DNA from: Eremophila alpestris peregrina
Lineage: Eukaryota; Chordata; Aves; Passeriformes; Alaudidae
Reading direction: 5' to 3'
Length of the DNA stretch: 64,000 nt
Assembly: GCA_009792885.1 (NCBI GenBank)
Contig: WMCF01000206.1
Coordinates: 17,624-81,623 of the forward strand
The notes beneath the pieces were generated by a model. The model did not search any database and was not told the origin of the DNA. It was given only the letters and a program-made list of their open reading frames with translations. The position numbers and the translations under genes were made by a program. Shown here piece after piece: positions 46,691 through 59,260 of the stretch (its first letter is position 1; every line of letters begins with the position of its first letter).

Positions 46691-48490
46691 AAGAGGTATT
46701 TGTCAAAAATCCATACATGCCTAGCAGTGCTTTGGGAGCTGTGTGGAGCTGGAAGCTAAGGAGTAGGTGCTTTTTCCTATTTTTCCTGTATTTTGGTAGT
46801 TTAATGATTTAGAAACTGTGTGTAAAAGAAAAAAAAATGTTTATAAAATTGTGCCTTTTTCTGGATTTTGAGATAGAGGCAGTTCAGCAATTAAGCAAAA
46901 GCTGTCATGGTTTGGTCTTTCCACTGATGCAAAGCACAGAATGTGGGGTTTGTAATGCATGGGGCTGAGATTTTTATATGTTGGGGAGGGGGACAGATGC
47001 TGGACCTGTCTTTGTCACTGTTTGCCTGCCAGGGATTTTATCCTGTAGAAATCCAGAGTGCTGTTTGGAGTGTTGGAATCAGAACTTTCAGCCAGCTCTT
47101 GCTCTTTTTTTTTCCAATGCAGAAATCAGTTTTTATTGGCATGGTGGGAAAACCTGCCTGGAACTTTATCCTGTTACCTTTGTGTATAAGAAAAGAGAAT
47201 GTCAGTTTTCCGTGGAAGGTGTAAAGAATGTAAACATGTCTGAGTTGGAGAACTTCAGGCATTGTCTTCCAACTTTTGCCTGTGCCTTCACACAACTTGT
47301 TTACGACAGCTCTGGCTTTTCCCTCACAGTCACAATTGAAGCCCGTGGTGCAAATTCCCCTCTGGTTTTCTCCTGCCTCCCTTTTTGTTTTCACACTGGG
47401 ATCATGCTGCAGTGAGAGTTACAGGTAAATCCTCTTTTTCTCCATGAGGTGCTGGCTGTGAAGAGGAACAAAGCTGGCTTTCCTTTGTGAACCAGGAGTA
47501 TCCACAGCACTTTTTAACTTTCCTTGTTCCCTCCCATATTGTATTGAGAGGCATTTCCAGGGTCTTTCTGATCACAGTGCCTGTGTATTTACCTACCAAA
47601 TCTGGGTTTTCTTGGGATTTTTTCCTTTTTTAACTGAGGGGAAAGGAGAAGATTTGCTGCTAAAGAAATGTCTTCTTTATTTCCCTGGCTGTAAAATGTC
47701 ACAATGCTCTTTGCACTCCCTAATAACCAGCTAACAGGAGGGAGGAAGCAAGCCTGGAGTGTAACACGGTGCTGGTTGTACAGCTCAAACTGGCATCACA
47801 TTTATAAAGCAGAGTTGTAGACCAGACCAAAAACTTCCCCAGGAATTTCACCCCAGTAAATGAGGCATGGCCTAGAGACAAAAACAGCAGCAGATGACCT
47901 GGGCTTCAGTCTTCCAATGTACATACAATAATTCAGTCTGTTACTTTTTATAGAATTTCAAATGAATCTTTTTTATCCTGGCTCCTCAGGCAATGAAGCA
48001 AACAAGCCATTAGCCCACAGCCCTGATTGCAGCTGAATTCTTTATTGATTTATCCAGTTTTCATTAAAGCAGTCTGGAATATTATTTCTGCCTCCTGTCC
48101 CATTTCCCTCTCCTCAGGCACACAGTCCACAGAGACAGGCTGTGTTCTTTGGGAACAGGTGGAGACCAAGGCTGGGAAGGACCAAGAAAAACAGAAATGC
48201 TACTTTTTTATATGCTGAACTTCAGAGCATTTTGAAATAAATTTTGATTCAGTTTTCTTCAAGGAAAAACAAGGCAGGTTTCGGGGTGATGCATTTTTTG
48301 GTTGGTTTGCTTGAGGGAGGGAAAAGTCTTTACCTTTAGAGGCATCTTATATGTGTATAAAAATTATAAAAATGACTGATTATTGTATGAAACAGTTAAA
48401 ATCAACTTTGTCAATTTACTAGGAAGGAATTTACTAAATGCTAAATGTCTGAAAGCTGAGCTGTCCTTAACCCCTTGGGGTGAGATGACT
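46691..48490. other. Single-copy non-coding DNA
   Basis: No gene recognised. An ATG-initiated open frame of 145 codons at 46978-47415 (plus) has no family signature and overlaps another frame at 46943-47224, so I treat both as chance. Confidence 0.5.
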
Positions 48491-48530
48491 TGAGTGAGTT
48501 ATTACAGGTTTGAGTGAGTTATTACAGGCT
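48491..48530. repeat. 20-bp tandem duplication
   Basis: Two copies of 'tgagtgagttattacaggtt' (the second ends ...ggct), just ahead of the minisatellite. Confidence 0.9.
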
Positions 48531-48567
48531 TGAGCATCATTTCTGCATTCATTGTGACTGGATGTGT

Positions 48568-48960
48568 TTGTTAATATGGCAAAGGGCTTGGAGTTAATAT
48601 GGCAAAAAACCCTGGTGTTAATGTGGCAAAGATGGTGTTAATATGGTAAAGGGCTTGGATTTAATATGGTAAAGAGCTTGGAGTTAATATGGCAAAGAGC
48701 TTGGTGTAAATATGATAAAGAAGTTGGTGTTAATATGGTAAAGAAATTGAAGTTTATATGGCAAAGGGCTTGGTGTAAATATGGCAAAGGGCTTGGTGTA
48801 AATATGACAAAGAGCTTGGTGTTAATATGGAAAAGAACTTGATGTTAATATGGTAAAGTGCTTGGTGGCAATATGGTAAAGAGTTTGGAGTTAATATGGC
48901 AAAGAACATGGTGGTAATAGGGTAAAGAGTTTGGTGTTAATATGGATAAAGATTTGGCAA
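48568..48960. repeat. 23-bp minisatellite, about 17 copies
   Basis: Unit close to 'ttaatatggcaaagagcttg' plus 'gtg'. Units differ at 1-5 positions and a few by length (20-24 bp), so it is an older or slowly homogenised array. It is AT-rich and not CR1-derived. Confidence 0.95.
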
Positions 48961-51200
48961 AAATCATGTGCAAGTTCCTGGAGTCAGCAGGGGAAAAGCA
49001 GCTCCCAAGGGCTGGCTGTGCATGAAATGAGACCCCTGCTCACTCTCTGCCTGTCTGTGCTGAGTGGGGTGAAGTGCACGTGGATCCCTCACAAACCAGA
49101 GCATCTCTGCCTCCCCCTAAGAGCAGGAAATTGTCCTGTGTGAGCAGTGCAGGAAATTGTGTGGCCACCCTGAGGTTCACAGCAAGGCAGAGGTTGTGGT
49201 CAGGCAGAAGGGGAACAAGATGTGACAGGAGTGAAGCTTTAGGCATTGTCACCCATCACTGGACAAATATTGCTTGGACATGAAGAGAGATTTTTGGGGT
49301 AACACCTCTGCAGTTCTCTGCACCCACTGGGGAGAAAGGTGTTTGGCAAATTTCATCTTCCAGCAGAGCCTTCTTCAAACCTTCTGCTGCCTCTGGTGAA
49401 AGAAGAGTGTTGGGACAAGGGTTGGTCCCATTTAAAATCATATTTGGCTCCTTTCTGGTTGGCTTTTCTCGTGGAAATCCTCAGCTGGATTTGTCTGTGC
49501 TCAGAGAGCCACCTTCTCTTTGTCGTGACTCAAAAATCCTAAAGTAAAATAAATTTTGACTGGGACAATAGTACAACCTGATCAGATGAATTCCATCTCC
49601 ATTGTTTTAACTGAGGGGTTTCACTGTTGGTTCAATTTGATTTCGGATCATGAACTTTCCCTTATCTAAAATTAGCACTTTTCACTGAGATGATAAAAAT
49701 GGTTATGTTTTCAATAAATTACCATAATCTGTAGGGAAGTAATATATATAACAATGCATTCACTTAGATGGCTTTAAATGTTGTATTCTTAGCATGAATG
49801 GATGAAGAGAAAAGGGTAAAATATATTATGGTCAAAATTTCCCCTTTTCCTCTCTAGAATTACACAGCTTGATAAAACCATATGATAAAATAGATACAAA
49901 TAAAATAAAATAACCAGAATAAGAAGGATAAAAACCTTTTGAGGCAACATTTTATTTTAGCCCCACACTGAGTTTGGTTGACTGGCACAATTAGTGGCAC
50001 GTGGTAATGGATCTCTGGACTGTTCCCTGATTAGTATTTTTAGATTAAAACTCCTTTTTTTCCTTAAGAATACCCAAAAAATTAATTGTTGTAAGGGAGT
50101 CTGTTGGGGTTCCTTGTCCTTGAAATGCTCTCCTACTCTGTTCTGTTGATGCAGTCCAAAAAAATCCTAAAAAATTATCCAAAGAAAACTCCAAACCATC
50201 AAAACAAGCAAACAAAATAAGGCATTGAACCTTAAAAATATAATTTTGAAACAAAACTGGATAAAATTTAACTGTATTTTTTGAACAAAAATGTACAAAA
50301 TTTAACATTGACATCTTTTCTTGTCAGAATAAAATATCCAAAGCTGTGACTTGATCATGATCAAAAGAATACTTACAGGAAGTAAATCTCTCTGCCTTTT
50401 TTTAGGGTCTCAGACTGGGAACATAAAATCTTATTTTGAGAATTTTTTTGGGGTTTTTTTAATGCAGAAATGCAAAAAGACACATTTCAGTGAGGCAATC
50501 CCAGTGATTTACCCTCCTACTGTACCTCAGTGTGGAGTTCTGCCTTTGCAGGTGTATTTTTGATTGATAAACAGTGAAAAAGTTTGAGAGGACACCATGG
50601 CTTTGAATGCTCCAGTGCTTGTTTAAATCTTACAAATAATGATTATATCATCAAGGAAATGCCTTTGTCTGTGATTGCTTTAGTATCACAAGAAATACAA
50701 AAAATTTGTTAACTCCCCAAGATGTCACATAAGGACTGAAAATGTATTGGAAATCAATAACAACATTTCTGTTCTCTCAAGAAACTTTGATTTAAGCACT
50801 TTTCTACATAAGCTGAAATATTTAGAGTGAAATCTGCAAAAGAAAAAGCTGGAAGAACGACCAGATCCTCATTCCCCAGCCTCAGAATGAAACAGTGGAC
50901 AAGAATTTGCTGAGTTCTTAAAACTCCAGGTGCTATTTACAGAAAGTTCTCCTGATCTTCAGCTTTGCTCAGCTTGAGGCAGAGCACGCCACCAAATAAT
51001 TCTGGTTTAGCTTTTTGCTCTTTATCAGCTGATCACTGATCACTTGTGAAATAAATGGCAGGTGAAGTGTGGTGAAAAGGAGAGGAGGATTTGAAATCAC
51101 ACCATGAAAAGGGGAACCTTTGAAAGAAGCAGCAGGGACAGAGGTGTGGGATGCAGGTTGTTCATATTTTGGAGTTGCACGGATTAAAACACAGGTTTTT
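48961..51200. other. Single-copy non-coding DNA
   Basis: AT-rich in 49550-50800. No gene or repeat recognised. Confidence 0.55.
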
Positions 51201-51806
51201 ACACGAGCCCAGGGGTGCCCAGGTGGGCAAGAGGCCCCTGGCAGCTGGGCTGGGTGAGGAATTGTGTGTGCAGCAGGAGCAGGGCAGGGATTGTCCCTCT
51301 GTGCTCCAGGGCTGGGGCCAGTCCTGGCTCCTGCAGGAGAGCCCTGGAGGGGCTGGAGCGTGGCCAGGGCAGGGAATGGAGCTGGGGAAGGGGCTGGAGC
51401 CCCAGGAGGGGCTGAGGGAGCTGGGAAAGGGGCTGAGGCTGGAGCAAAGGAGGCTCAGGGGGGCCCTTGTGGCTCTGCACAAGTCCCTGCCAGGAGAGGC
51501 AGTGAGGGGAGGTCAGGTTCTGCTGCCGTGTCCCAAGGGAAAGGAGGAGAGGGAACGGCCTCGAATTGCACCAGGGGAGGCTCAGGTTGGAGATTGGGAA
51601 AGAAAATGTCCCTGGCAGAGTGGTCAGGCCTTGGGCTGAGCTGCACAGGGAGGTTTGGAGTCCCTGTGTGTGGCAGTGCTCAGGAGCAGTCTGGGGGTGG
51701 CCCTTGGGGACAGGGTTTGGGCTGATGCTGGAGCTGCTGGGGTGGCACTGGGTGATCCTGAGGGGCTCTTCACAACCTGATGGTTCTGGAATTCTGTGAT
51801 CATGGA
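51201..51806 (+). mobile_element. CR1 LINE, ORF2 end and 3' end
   Basis: The most complete member of the subfamily shared with 12.6, 21.2 and 33.5 kb. It starts 'acacgagcccaggggtgccc' and ends with the tail 'tggttctggaattctgtgat'. Landmarks 'attgcaccaggggaggctc' and 'gggaggtttggagtccctg' are in place. ORF2 is frame-shifted and the catalytic domain is missing. Confidence 0.95.
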
Positions 51807-53604
51807 TGAGGGAACCTTTTAAAACTCCAAGATTTGTGAATCCATATTTTGGTGAGGGTGGTTGTGACAGTTTCCTTGTTGACAGGGAAAACCAAGCTGA
51901 CCTCTGACAGGGAATGTCACAGACAAGAACCTTTAAAATAGAGCAGACAAATCCTACACCTTATTTTAGATTCCTAGATGGGTTGTTCATAATCTTCAGT
52001 GCATAATTTGCATTTTTTACAAGAACTAAACCATGTGTATGATGGAAAGGGCACATCAAAGTGTGCAATCTCACCTGGAATCCCACACAGCACAGCATTT
52101 CCCATGGGATTTCACCTGAAAGGTTTCAGCAGTACAGCCCAGACTGACCTATATTTATTTAGGATATTCCAACTTATAATGCACACCTGTACCACATAAT
52201 TAACATGTGTAATTCTCATCCCTCCTGGAGGAGAGAGGTTCCTTCAAATACACTGGGACAGTTGATCTTTATGGAATAAATAAACTTGGCAGCTTTCCAA
52301 AGCTCTGACCTTGCCACAGAATTGTAAGGAAAAGACAATTTCAGCTGTCCAAAAGTTCAAGTTCTGGTCTCAGGTCATCAGGCCCTGCAGGGAGATGGGC
52401 AAATCCATCCCTCAAGGTATCCCAGGTTTCCATCCTGGAAAAATATGTGTGTCCAAGAAAATAAATCCCTTGTCCATGCTGATGTTGAACATAGCCTTCA
52501 GCCTCAACACACTTTGCAGTCAGATGAGCAAAGAGGATAACTCTGGATCTGCTGCAGATTATTTCAGATCTAACAGTGAGGGACACACAGGAGGAACTTT
52601 GTAGGTGAACACAGTGATGGGGAGAAGTTTGTGGAGGCTGTATCTCAGAACAGGTGGATTTTCAGGATGTGGGGAAGAGGGGAATTTTATTTGGGAATAA
52701 TAATGGGAAGCTATTGTGGAATGGGAGAAGTCTAAACCAGGAAAGGAGCAAAACACCCCCAGGGACTGATTTGAGGGAAAAGAGGAATGAGATGCCAACA
52801 AAGAGCAGAAGAAAGCAGAGCTATGGGGGTCAGGGCAGCAGCTGTGGAAAGGTTTAGACCATGACCTTTAGGGGTATAATGAACTGAAAGATGTGCTTGA
52901 ATTAATGAAGAAGAAATTAAAATGGGCAGAATAGCAGAAAAGAAATAAGATTTTTTATCCTAGAGTTTTTGAGTGGGATGGATGAGAAGTAGGAGCGTTA
53001 AGAAATATTAATTAATAAACTGAAACTCTGGACTGGGAGAAAAGGTGGATTTTGGAGGTGCTGTGGCACCAAGCTGCCTGCAGACCACAAGTCTGAGCTG
53101 TGCAGCAAGTGGAGCAAGGGAACAGCTTTCCAGAAAGAGTTTTTACTTTGGGAAAGGCTGTGTTTGACAGGATGTTACCAGAACAGTGAATGGAGGAGTT
53201 TTCTGCTTTGCCACTGAGCTGTCACCTGGCTGGTGGAGTGACAGTCCCTGGACTCTCAACAGTGCCAGGATCTCAACCCCATCTGAAATCTGATGCAATT
53301 TCAGATAGTCACAGCCCTGCTCAGCTGCTTTTTGCCACCACTTATCTTCACCACTTACCTACAAAATATGAATTCCGTTCAAACAGCACTAAAATAGAAT
53401 ATAAACAGCACTGAAATAACACAGAAAGGTCTAGCAGTTACACATTTCCCCTCAAGTGTGTTTTCCAGTGAAAATGGAGGCTTTATTCAATATTACAGGA
53501 AAAGTACAGAGGGTTAGAGATCAAAAAGGTTGATTTTTCCACTGGAAGAATGATCTCTTGTGGGAGATGCAGTTGATTTCCTCATTCCCCAGTTACTCTT
53601 TGTG
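51807..53604. other. Single-copy non-coding DNA
   Basis: No gene or repeat recognised. Confidence 0.55.
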
Positions 53605-53990
53605 CCTAGACCGAATTTCCATCGATGCGCCGAGCCTCGTTACAAGGCGACAGAAAATAATTGGGGAGCAGCGGTTATTTTTTGTTCCCATAAATCAGGC
53701 AGCTTGGAAAACATCAAAGTGCCTCCTGAAAGCCACGGCATCTGTAAAACTCACAGAAAAAAAACAAGGTGGAGGAGCTGCTGAGCCTTGCAGGGTTTTT
53801 AAAAATAAAGTCTGCGGTGTCCTGAGCGCAGTCGGAAAAAATCCTCGGCAGAGCAGGAACAATGTTCTATTCAGCCTGATGGCTCCAGTGATCAAAGCTG
53901 GGCCTTCCCGAGCTCCCAACTGTAAAAAAGATTGCAGGAGCTTGGGAGATGACATGGGGGATCATAAAGGAGCAGCCATAAAGATAAGGG
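53605..53990. promoter_or_regulatory. CpG-retaining, enhancer-like segment
   Basis: Around 13 CpGs, seven of them within 53608-53680. Includes atcgatgcgccgagcc, ataattggg, cccataaatca and ccataaagataagg (TALE/homeodomain, CDX/HOX-like and GATA-like words). A 146-codon frame crosses it (53558-53998), but its translation is not recognised. A regulatory reading seems likelier than a coding one. Confidence 0.3.
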
Positions 53991-55264
53991 ATGTGTAAAT
54001 AAACCAGCAAAACCAGGCTCCTTTGAGGGTGAGGAAGCGCAGGGGCTTTGAAAAGCAGCGTGAGGTTTTTTTCTCTTGTTTGGGCACATCATCACTGCTT
54101 TTTGTGCAGGTTCCTAAGAAGCTGTGAGGGAAAGGAAAATGAGGAGGGGATTGTGGTTGTGTTCCCAGATCCCAACAACCAGGGTAGGCTGTGTCCCTCT
54201 GAGTGTCACTTGTCACCAAACCCACCCACGTGGTCCTTACAGTTGGCTGAGGCTTTTCAAGCAGAAGTCTTTTGGGCTGATAATGCTGGTTTAGATTAAA
54301 AAAAAACAAACCCAAAAAACTCAAACCCAACCAATTTTGAAGTAAAAAAATTGTATTTTGACTTTGTGGAGGCGAGATGTCACAATCTGTCACTCCAAGG
54401 AATGTTTTGTTCCTCACCTGATTTAAATGAGACACACAGACACATTTCTGTGCAAACCTCAAAAAGAAAGGTTTAGTTTTGGTTTGAACAAACAGCCAGA
54501 ATGACCTTTTAATGTTTTGTTGTTTTGGGTTTGGTTTTTTTTGGGTTTTTTAATTTTGCCAGAAAAGTTAAAACTTTTTTTTTTGTTGTTTTAAATTTTG
54601 TTTTGATATTTCTGGTTTGGCAAGAAAAATCCAAAAACACTGATGTGCACCAGTACTTTCATGTTATTTCCTCCCTCTCCGAAGCCACAGTCTCTGCAGC
54701 AGACTGAGGGGTCTGTGTCATGGAAATTGGCAGGGATCAAGCAATTTGGGAAAGCAATGAGGAAAACAAAGATTCTTTTCCCTCTGATTTCTTGGGAGTT
54801 TATCTGGAAGACACAACAGAGAGGGGCTGTGTAACCTCCCAGTCAAGAAACTTCTTAAAAAAATCTATTTTTATTCCGATTTTTGCAGATATATGAATGA
54901 CAATGAGCTCCTGTACAATGTCAGCATGTTGCTGGTGGGAAGGATAAATAATTAACCTGGCCTGTTTGAATTTCCATCACCTAAGAGTGAAGGGACACAA
55001 ACCAGCCCACGGCTTTAAATCCATGGGCTAATTTCAGCTTGGCTTGGCAGGTGAACAGAGGCTTCAGAAATTATGTTCCAACAAGCTCCATGAAAACAGG
55101 GAGCTCTGTAAGCCAGAGAGGATTTATTAATGCCTTCCCTGAGAAGAGGAAATCAAGGGGGGACCAGCCTTAGCCAGGCATCAGAGAATCCCCATGGAGG
55201 CCAGAGGAATGGAAAAGGCTTTGGATGGAGCTTGTGTGCTTGGTCCACCACCTTTCCAGTTCAA
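53991..55264. other. Single-copy non-coding DNA
   Basis: T/G-rich low complexity at about 54520-54606 and an A-rich stretch at 54296-54320. No gene recognised. Confidence 0.5.
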
Positions 55265-55387
55265 ATCCAGGTGGACAGGGTTTGGAGCAACCTGGAATAG
55301 TGGAAGGTGTCCCTGTCCGTGACAGAGGGTTGGAACTGGATGATCTTTAAGGTCCTTTCCTATCCAAATCATTCTGGGATTCCATGA
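55265..55387 (+). mobile_element. CR1 LINE, short 3' end
   Basis: 'ggagcaacctggaatagtgg', 'ttggaactggatgatcttta' and the tail 'attctgggattccatga'. Only about 120 bp remain. Confidence 0.9.
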
Positions 55388-55928
55388 GTTTGCTGGTAGC
55401 CCAAAACACCCCATCAAAGGGGGCAGAGAATGACATGGCTGAAGCCATTTCCACTTGAAATTCCCGAATGTTCCTCACCATTAATCTTGGATTTTCTCTC
55501 AGCCCCCACCTAAAACACCAGAACATTCAGGAGTGTTAAGTACTTCACATGAACAGAATGGAGTTTTACCAACCAGCAGCTACTTTTGCTGCACATTTAT
55601 TAATTTTTTAATTTCCTTGGCACTGCACAATTTCAGCTCAGAGTCCCAAGCAAGCACTGGGGCTCAGAACCTCATACAGCCTTAGGAGCAAAGCATTCCT
55701 ATGGACAACACTGAGGTTCTTTCCCATTTCTGCTCTGAAAACACAGGTATAACTAAATCCTTCCTGCTCCTCTACATGGTTCTCCCCCTTAAAATGTGCA
55801 GGAGTGGAAAAAAGGGGCATTTTCCACTCATTGCAAGGAGAGTAGGGAAGCTTGGCACACGAGTGAGCTATGTACTGGAATTTGGGTGGGTCTAGGAAAA
55901 AGCACAGACTTCAGTGGAAAACATATAT
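55388..55928. other. Single-copy non-coding DNA
   Basis: Nothing recognised. Confidence 0.5.
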
Positions 55929-55951
55929 GGGTGTGTGTGTGTGTATGTGTG
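55929..55951. repeat. (GT)n microsatellite
   Basis: Short GT run with one interruption (gtat). Confidence 0.9.
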
Positions 55952-56004
55952 AGCAAAAGCCTTTTAAACCTTAAATTAACCACATCCATGGATTGGTCAG
56001 GAAC

Positions 56005-56020
56005 AAAAAAGAAGAAAAAA

Positions 56021-56064
<44 letters not shown>
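56005..56064. repeat. Purine tract with (AG)17
   Basis: A-rich purine sequence leading into an uninterrupted AG run from about 56027 to 56061. Confidence 0.95.
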
Positions 56065-56065
<1 letters not shown>

Positions 56066-56275
56066 TGCCCTGAAACAAAACTTTTGGGCAATGCTGAGGA
56101 TAAGCATTGGGAAATTGTCACTGGTATCTTTAATTCTTGCCTGACCACCTCAGGGAGGCAGGTGAAAAGCCCTATTTTGTGCATCAGTCCAGAATTTTAG
56201 TGGTTTAGAGGACCCCCATGACCACTCCTGTGCCCTCTGGGAGCTGGTGAGGGGCAGCAGGGTTGGGACAGGAGT

Positions 56276-56303
56276 GGGGACAGGGATGGGGATGGGGACA
56301 GGG
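56276..56303 (+). other. G-quadruplex-prone motif
   Basis: G-runs 4-3-4-4-3 with loops of 2 or 3 bases (gggg aca ggg at gggg at gggg aca ggg). Short loops predict a stable structure. Confidence 0.7.
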
Positions 56304-56334
56304 TGTGTGAGCCCCAGGGTGCTTTTGCCAGGCC

Positions 56335-56385
56335 CCTTTGCTAAAACACCTCCCAGCACACCTTTGGGAGGTGTTTTAGCAAAGG
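56335..56385. repeat. Perfect 21-bp inverted repeat, 9-base loop
   Basis: Left arm 56335-56355 begins cctttgctaaaacacc. The right arm 56365-56385 is its exact reverse complement. Loop is gcacacctt. The flanks do not pair further. Origin is unknown; possibilities include a hairpin RNA, a cruciform or a templated inversion. Confidence 0.97.
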
Positions 56386-56613
56386 AATTTGCTCTGAGAC
56401 CACAGCCCAGAGTGGTGGTTCCTGATCCTTGTGGATGTGTCCAAGACTGGACATTTGAGGAAATTATTTCAAGATCTAGAGACTTAATTAAGGGTAATAA
56501 TGACCCAAGGGGGGACATGTGGGAAAGAAAATGCATCTACCACTGACTTTAGATAAAGCAACATCTCCAACATCAATGTTTTAGATTTGCAACTGCTTGT
56601 GCTTTACAGAACT

Positions 56614-56715
56614 GGGAATCACAGAATCTTGTGGGTTGGAAAGGTCCCATAAGGACCATCAAACCCAGTTGTTAAGGGAATGACCCATCCAGGGTTTTTA
56701 GCACCAGACTCCAAC
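56614..56715 (-). mobile_element. CR1 LINE, short diverged 3' end
   Basis: 'gggaatcacagaatcttgtg' then 'ggttggaaaggtcccataag' resembles a reversed CR1 tail. About 100 bp, diverged. Confidence 0.7.
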
Positions 56716-58947
56716 CAGCTGAGCTCACACATTATTTAAAATTTATTATTTTAAATGATAGGAATAACCTCTGGCTTCCATGTAAGTGCACATGAATGTT
56801 TGCCTCTGAAATATCACATCCTGAATCTATTGGACACTATTGAATTTTCTTTCCAGCACTTCAAATTTTTAAGTTTTGCTCAGGTGAAGTCACTTCCAAA
56901 CATTTGTTTGGGTGTGAAGCAGAGCTTGCTCTCCATTTATCAGACCTGGACAATCAAGGGAAATGGGTGCTTTATGCAATTTGAAATCTTTGTAGTGGAG
57001 AGAAAATGGGGTAGGAATGAGCATTTTTGAAGATGTTGCGCCCCTCAAAGAGAATATTGCCCACAAATGCTGTAATTGACTGTAAAGTAATTAATTATCA
57101 AAAAATAAGCCAGTTATATGTGCCAATAGCATCATCTTTGTTTTGCCTAGGAAAGAAAGACATCCAATGTAAAAATAATTTAGGTTTGGGTGAGGGAAGT
57201 GGGTACTTTGTCTCACAGCCTTCATTTTGTCAGCATGAGAGGAGAGTCTCTTTTTGAAAACATTTTCCACACTGTGAACTTGTTCACACAGGCAGGGCAA
57301 TCCTTCATAACCAAATAACTTCCTGAGAAAATCAGAGCCTGCAACAAGTTTTAAGATGAAACCCTGACAGAACCCATCCTTCTTTCTTGGAAATGTGCTT
57401 TGTAGGGTGGCAAGCACCACTCCAAATTCACTGGTGTGTCCTGGCCATGCAGATATGAGAAAAATTTGGGTTATTTAGCGGGTTACTCTGCATTTATCGT
57501 TGCTCTGCCTGCATGAGGCAGCACAATTAGCTACAACAAACAGGTTAAAAGGATCCAGGAATACTTTTATAGGAAAACCTTTGCTCCAGTAACAGCATCC
57601 ACCTTCCTGCTGGGTGAAGGTGTGCTGTTTCCCCAGTTAGACTTGATTTTGTCCACATTAGGAACAGATGAATGAAAAGTGACCAATATATAGACCTTTA
57701 AATAAAATGACTTTTTTTCCCTTACCAGCTTCATGGCCTTTTGCACCCTATCATTACTTTCACACTATTGAGGCTTTTAGATATTTAAAAAGTGCAGAAA
57801 TTTTAATAATTTTTGATGCAAAACTCTTTTCACAGCCTGACATTTCAGTGTTGAGATGAAGAGATGAGCACAGAGATGGAAAAATCATGAGCAGGTTTAT
57901 CTCTGCAGAGTACGTGTAGATAATATTTGTGGGGTACTCATGGGGTATTAGGGCAGTTCTTAATGAGTTTGTGGTGTGGGCTAAAGGAGAGCTGTGATTT
58001 ACTGGAAATGTGATTTATGGGGAGAAAGCAGAGCAAAAACTCTTCCCCAGCACCCTGCAGGGAGCCTCACCCCCATGGCCACACCTCCACCCAGCTCTGA
58101 GAGAGCCCGGCTGTGCAGTGACTAATTAAAAACAAACCCCAACTTGACTGGGACACAGGGCAACGAACTGGCACAGCAAATGGTAATTAAAAAGGGAGCT
58201 GCTGAGCCCCAGGATGTGTTGCTTTCCTTGCAGGGTTGGGATGCAGGTAGGAGATGATGTTCTTGTGGTGCTGGAACCTGGTGTCTGAGGTTGGGTTTGG
58301 GGCACCAAGGGATCTGTCGCGGAAAAAGTAAAGAGGGGCACAAACCACTGTAAAGTGTCTGAAATGCCCCACTGCTGCCTGATAAATGTCTGTCCTGTCC
58401 CAGCTGAGAGTCAGGGAGAAGCAGCAGCCCTAAGGAAGGCAACCTGCAGCTGTTTCATCCAAATTTTTGAACGACCAGCAAAGTGCTGACTTCCCTCCCT
58501 GCCATGACTTGGCACACTCCTCTTCATTTCCAACCACCTGCTGACAATGGAAATTAAAAATCCAGAGGAAGTGTCTGTTTTGGGGGTTTGTTTGCTTGCT
58601 TGTTTTTAAACAAAACCAGATTTTTATTAGGCCAAGAAATGAATTTGGAGGAAAAAGGCAAACAAACAAGGAAAGAAAGCAGAGCAGTTTTCTGTTCCAC
58701 TAACCCCACTTCAGCTCTGAAACAGATGCAGCAGATTTCCAACCAGCTGCAGACTGGCAAATCAGTTGCTCTGAGTTTGGCTTTATTATTATTATTATTT
58801 CTACTATCCAAAGTGATGAAGTGATGGGTGAGTACTAGGAAGGCTAAAAACAAGGTGCTGTCCTTTATCTGCTGTGAAAGAAGGGGAAAGCAAGGACACA
58901 GCCAACCTGTGGTGAGCAGGGAGTGACAGTCCCAGCAAGCTTCTAAT
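56716..58947. other. Single-copy non-coding DNA
   Basis: No gene recognised. A repeat-free segment at 57470-57560 keeps two CpGs and homeodomain-like words (gcacaattagctac). (ATT)n at about 58785-58799. Confidence 0.5.
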
Positions 58948-59260
58948 GGAATCATGGAATGGTTTGGGTTGGAAGGGACCTTAAAGCCATCTCAATTTTT
59001 TTTCCAACCCCTACCATGACAGGGACACCTCCCACTGTGCCAGGCTGCTCCAAGCCCCAGTGTCCAACCTGGCCTTGGGATCCAGGGGCAGCCACAGCTT
59101 CTCTGGGAATTCCATCCCAGTCCCTCCCCACCCTGCCAGGGAACAATCCCTTCCCAGTATCCCATCTATCGCTGCCCTCCTTCATCATAAGGCCATTCCC
59201 CTTTGTCCCTCCAGCCCTGTCCTTGTGGAAAGTCCTTCTCCAGGCCCCTGGAAGGTTCCT
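58948..59260 (-). mobile_element. CR1 LINE 3' fragment
   Basis: Reversed tail 'ggaatcatggaatggtttgg' then 'gttggaagggaccttaaagc'. The body runs to 'agtccttctccaggcccctg'. A T-run has expanded near 58996. Confidence 0.95.

Noticed and set aside
46978..47415. 145-codon ATG-initiated frame
   Set aside because: No family signature, and it overlaps another open frame. No splice or promoter context specific to it.
51151..51725. Glycine-, alanine- and tryptophan-rich frames of 150-160 codons
   Set aside because: CR1 read out of frame. The same peptides appear at 21.2 and 33.5 kb wherever this CR1 subfamily occurs.
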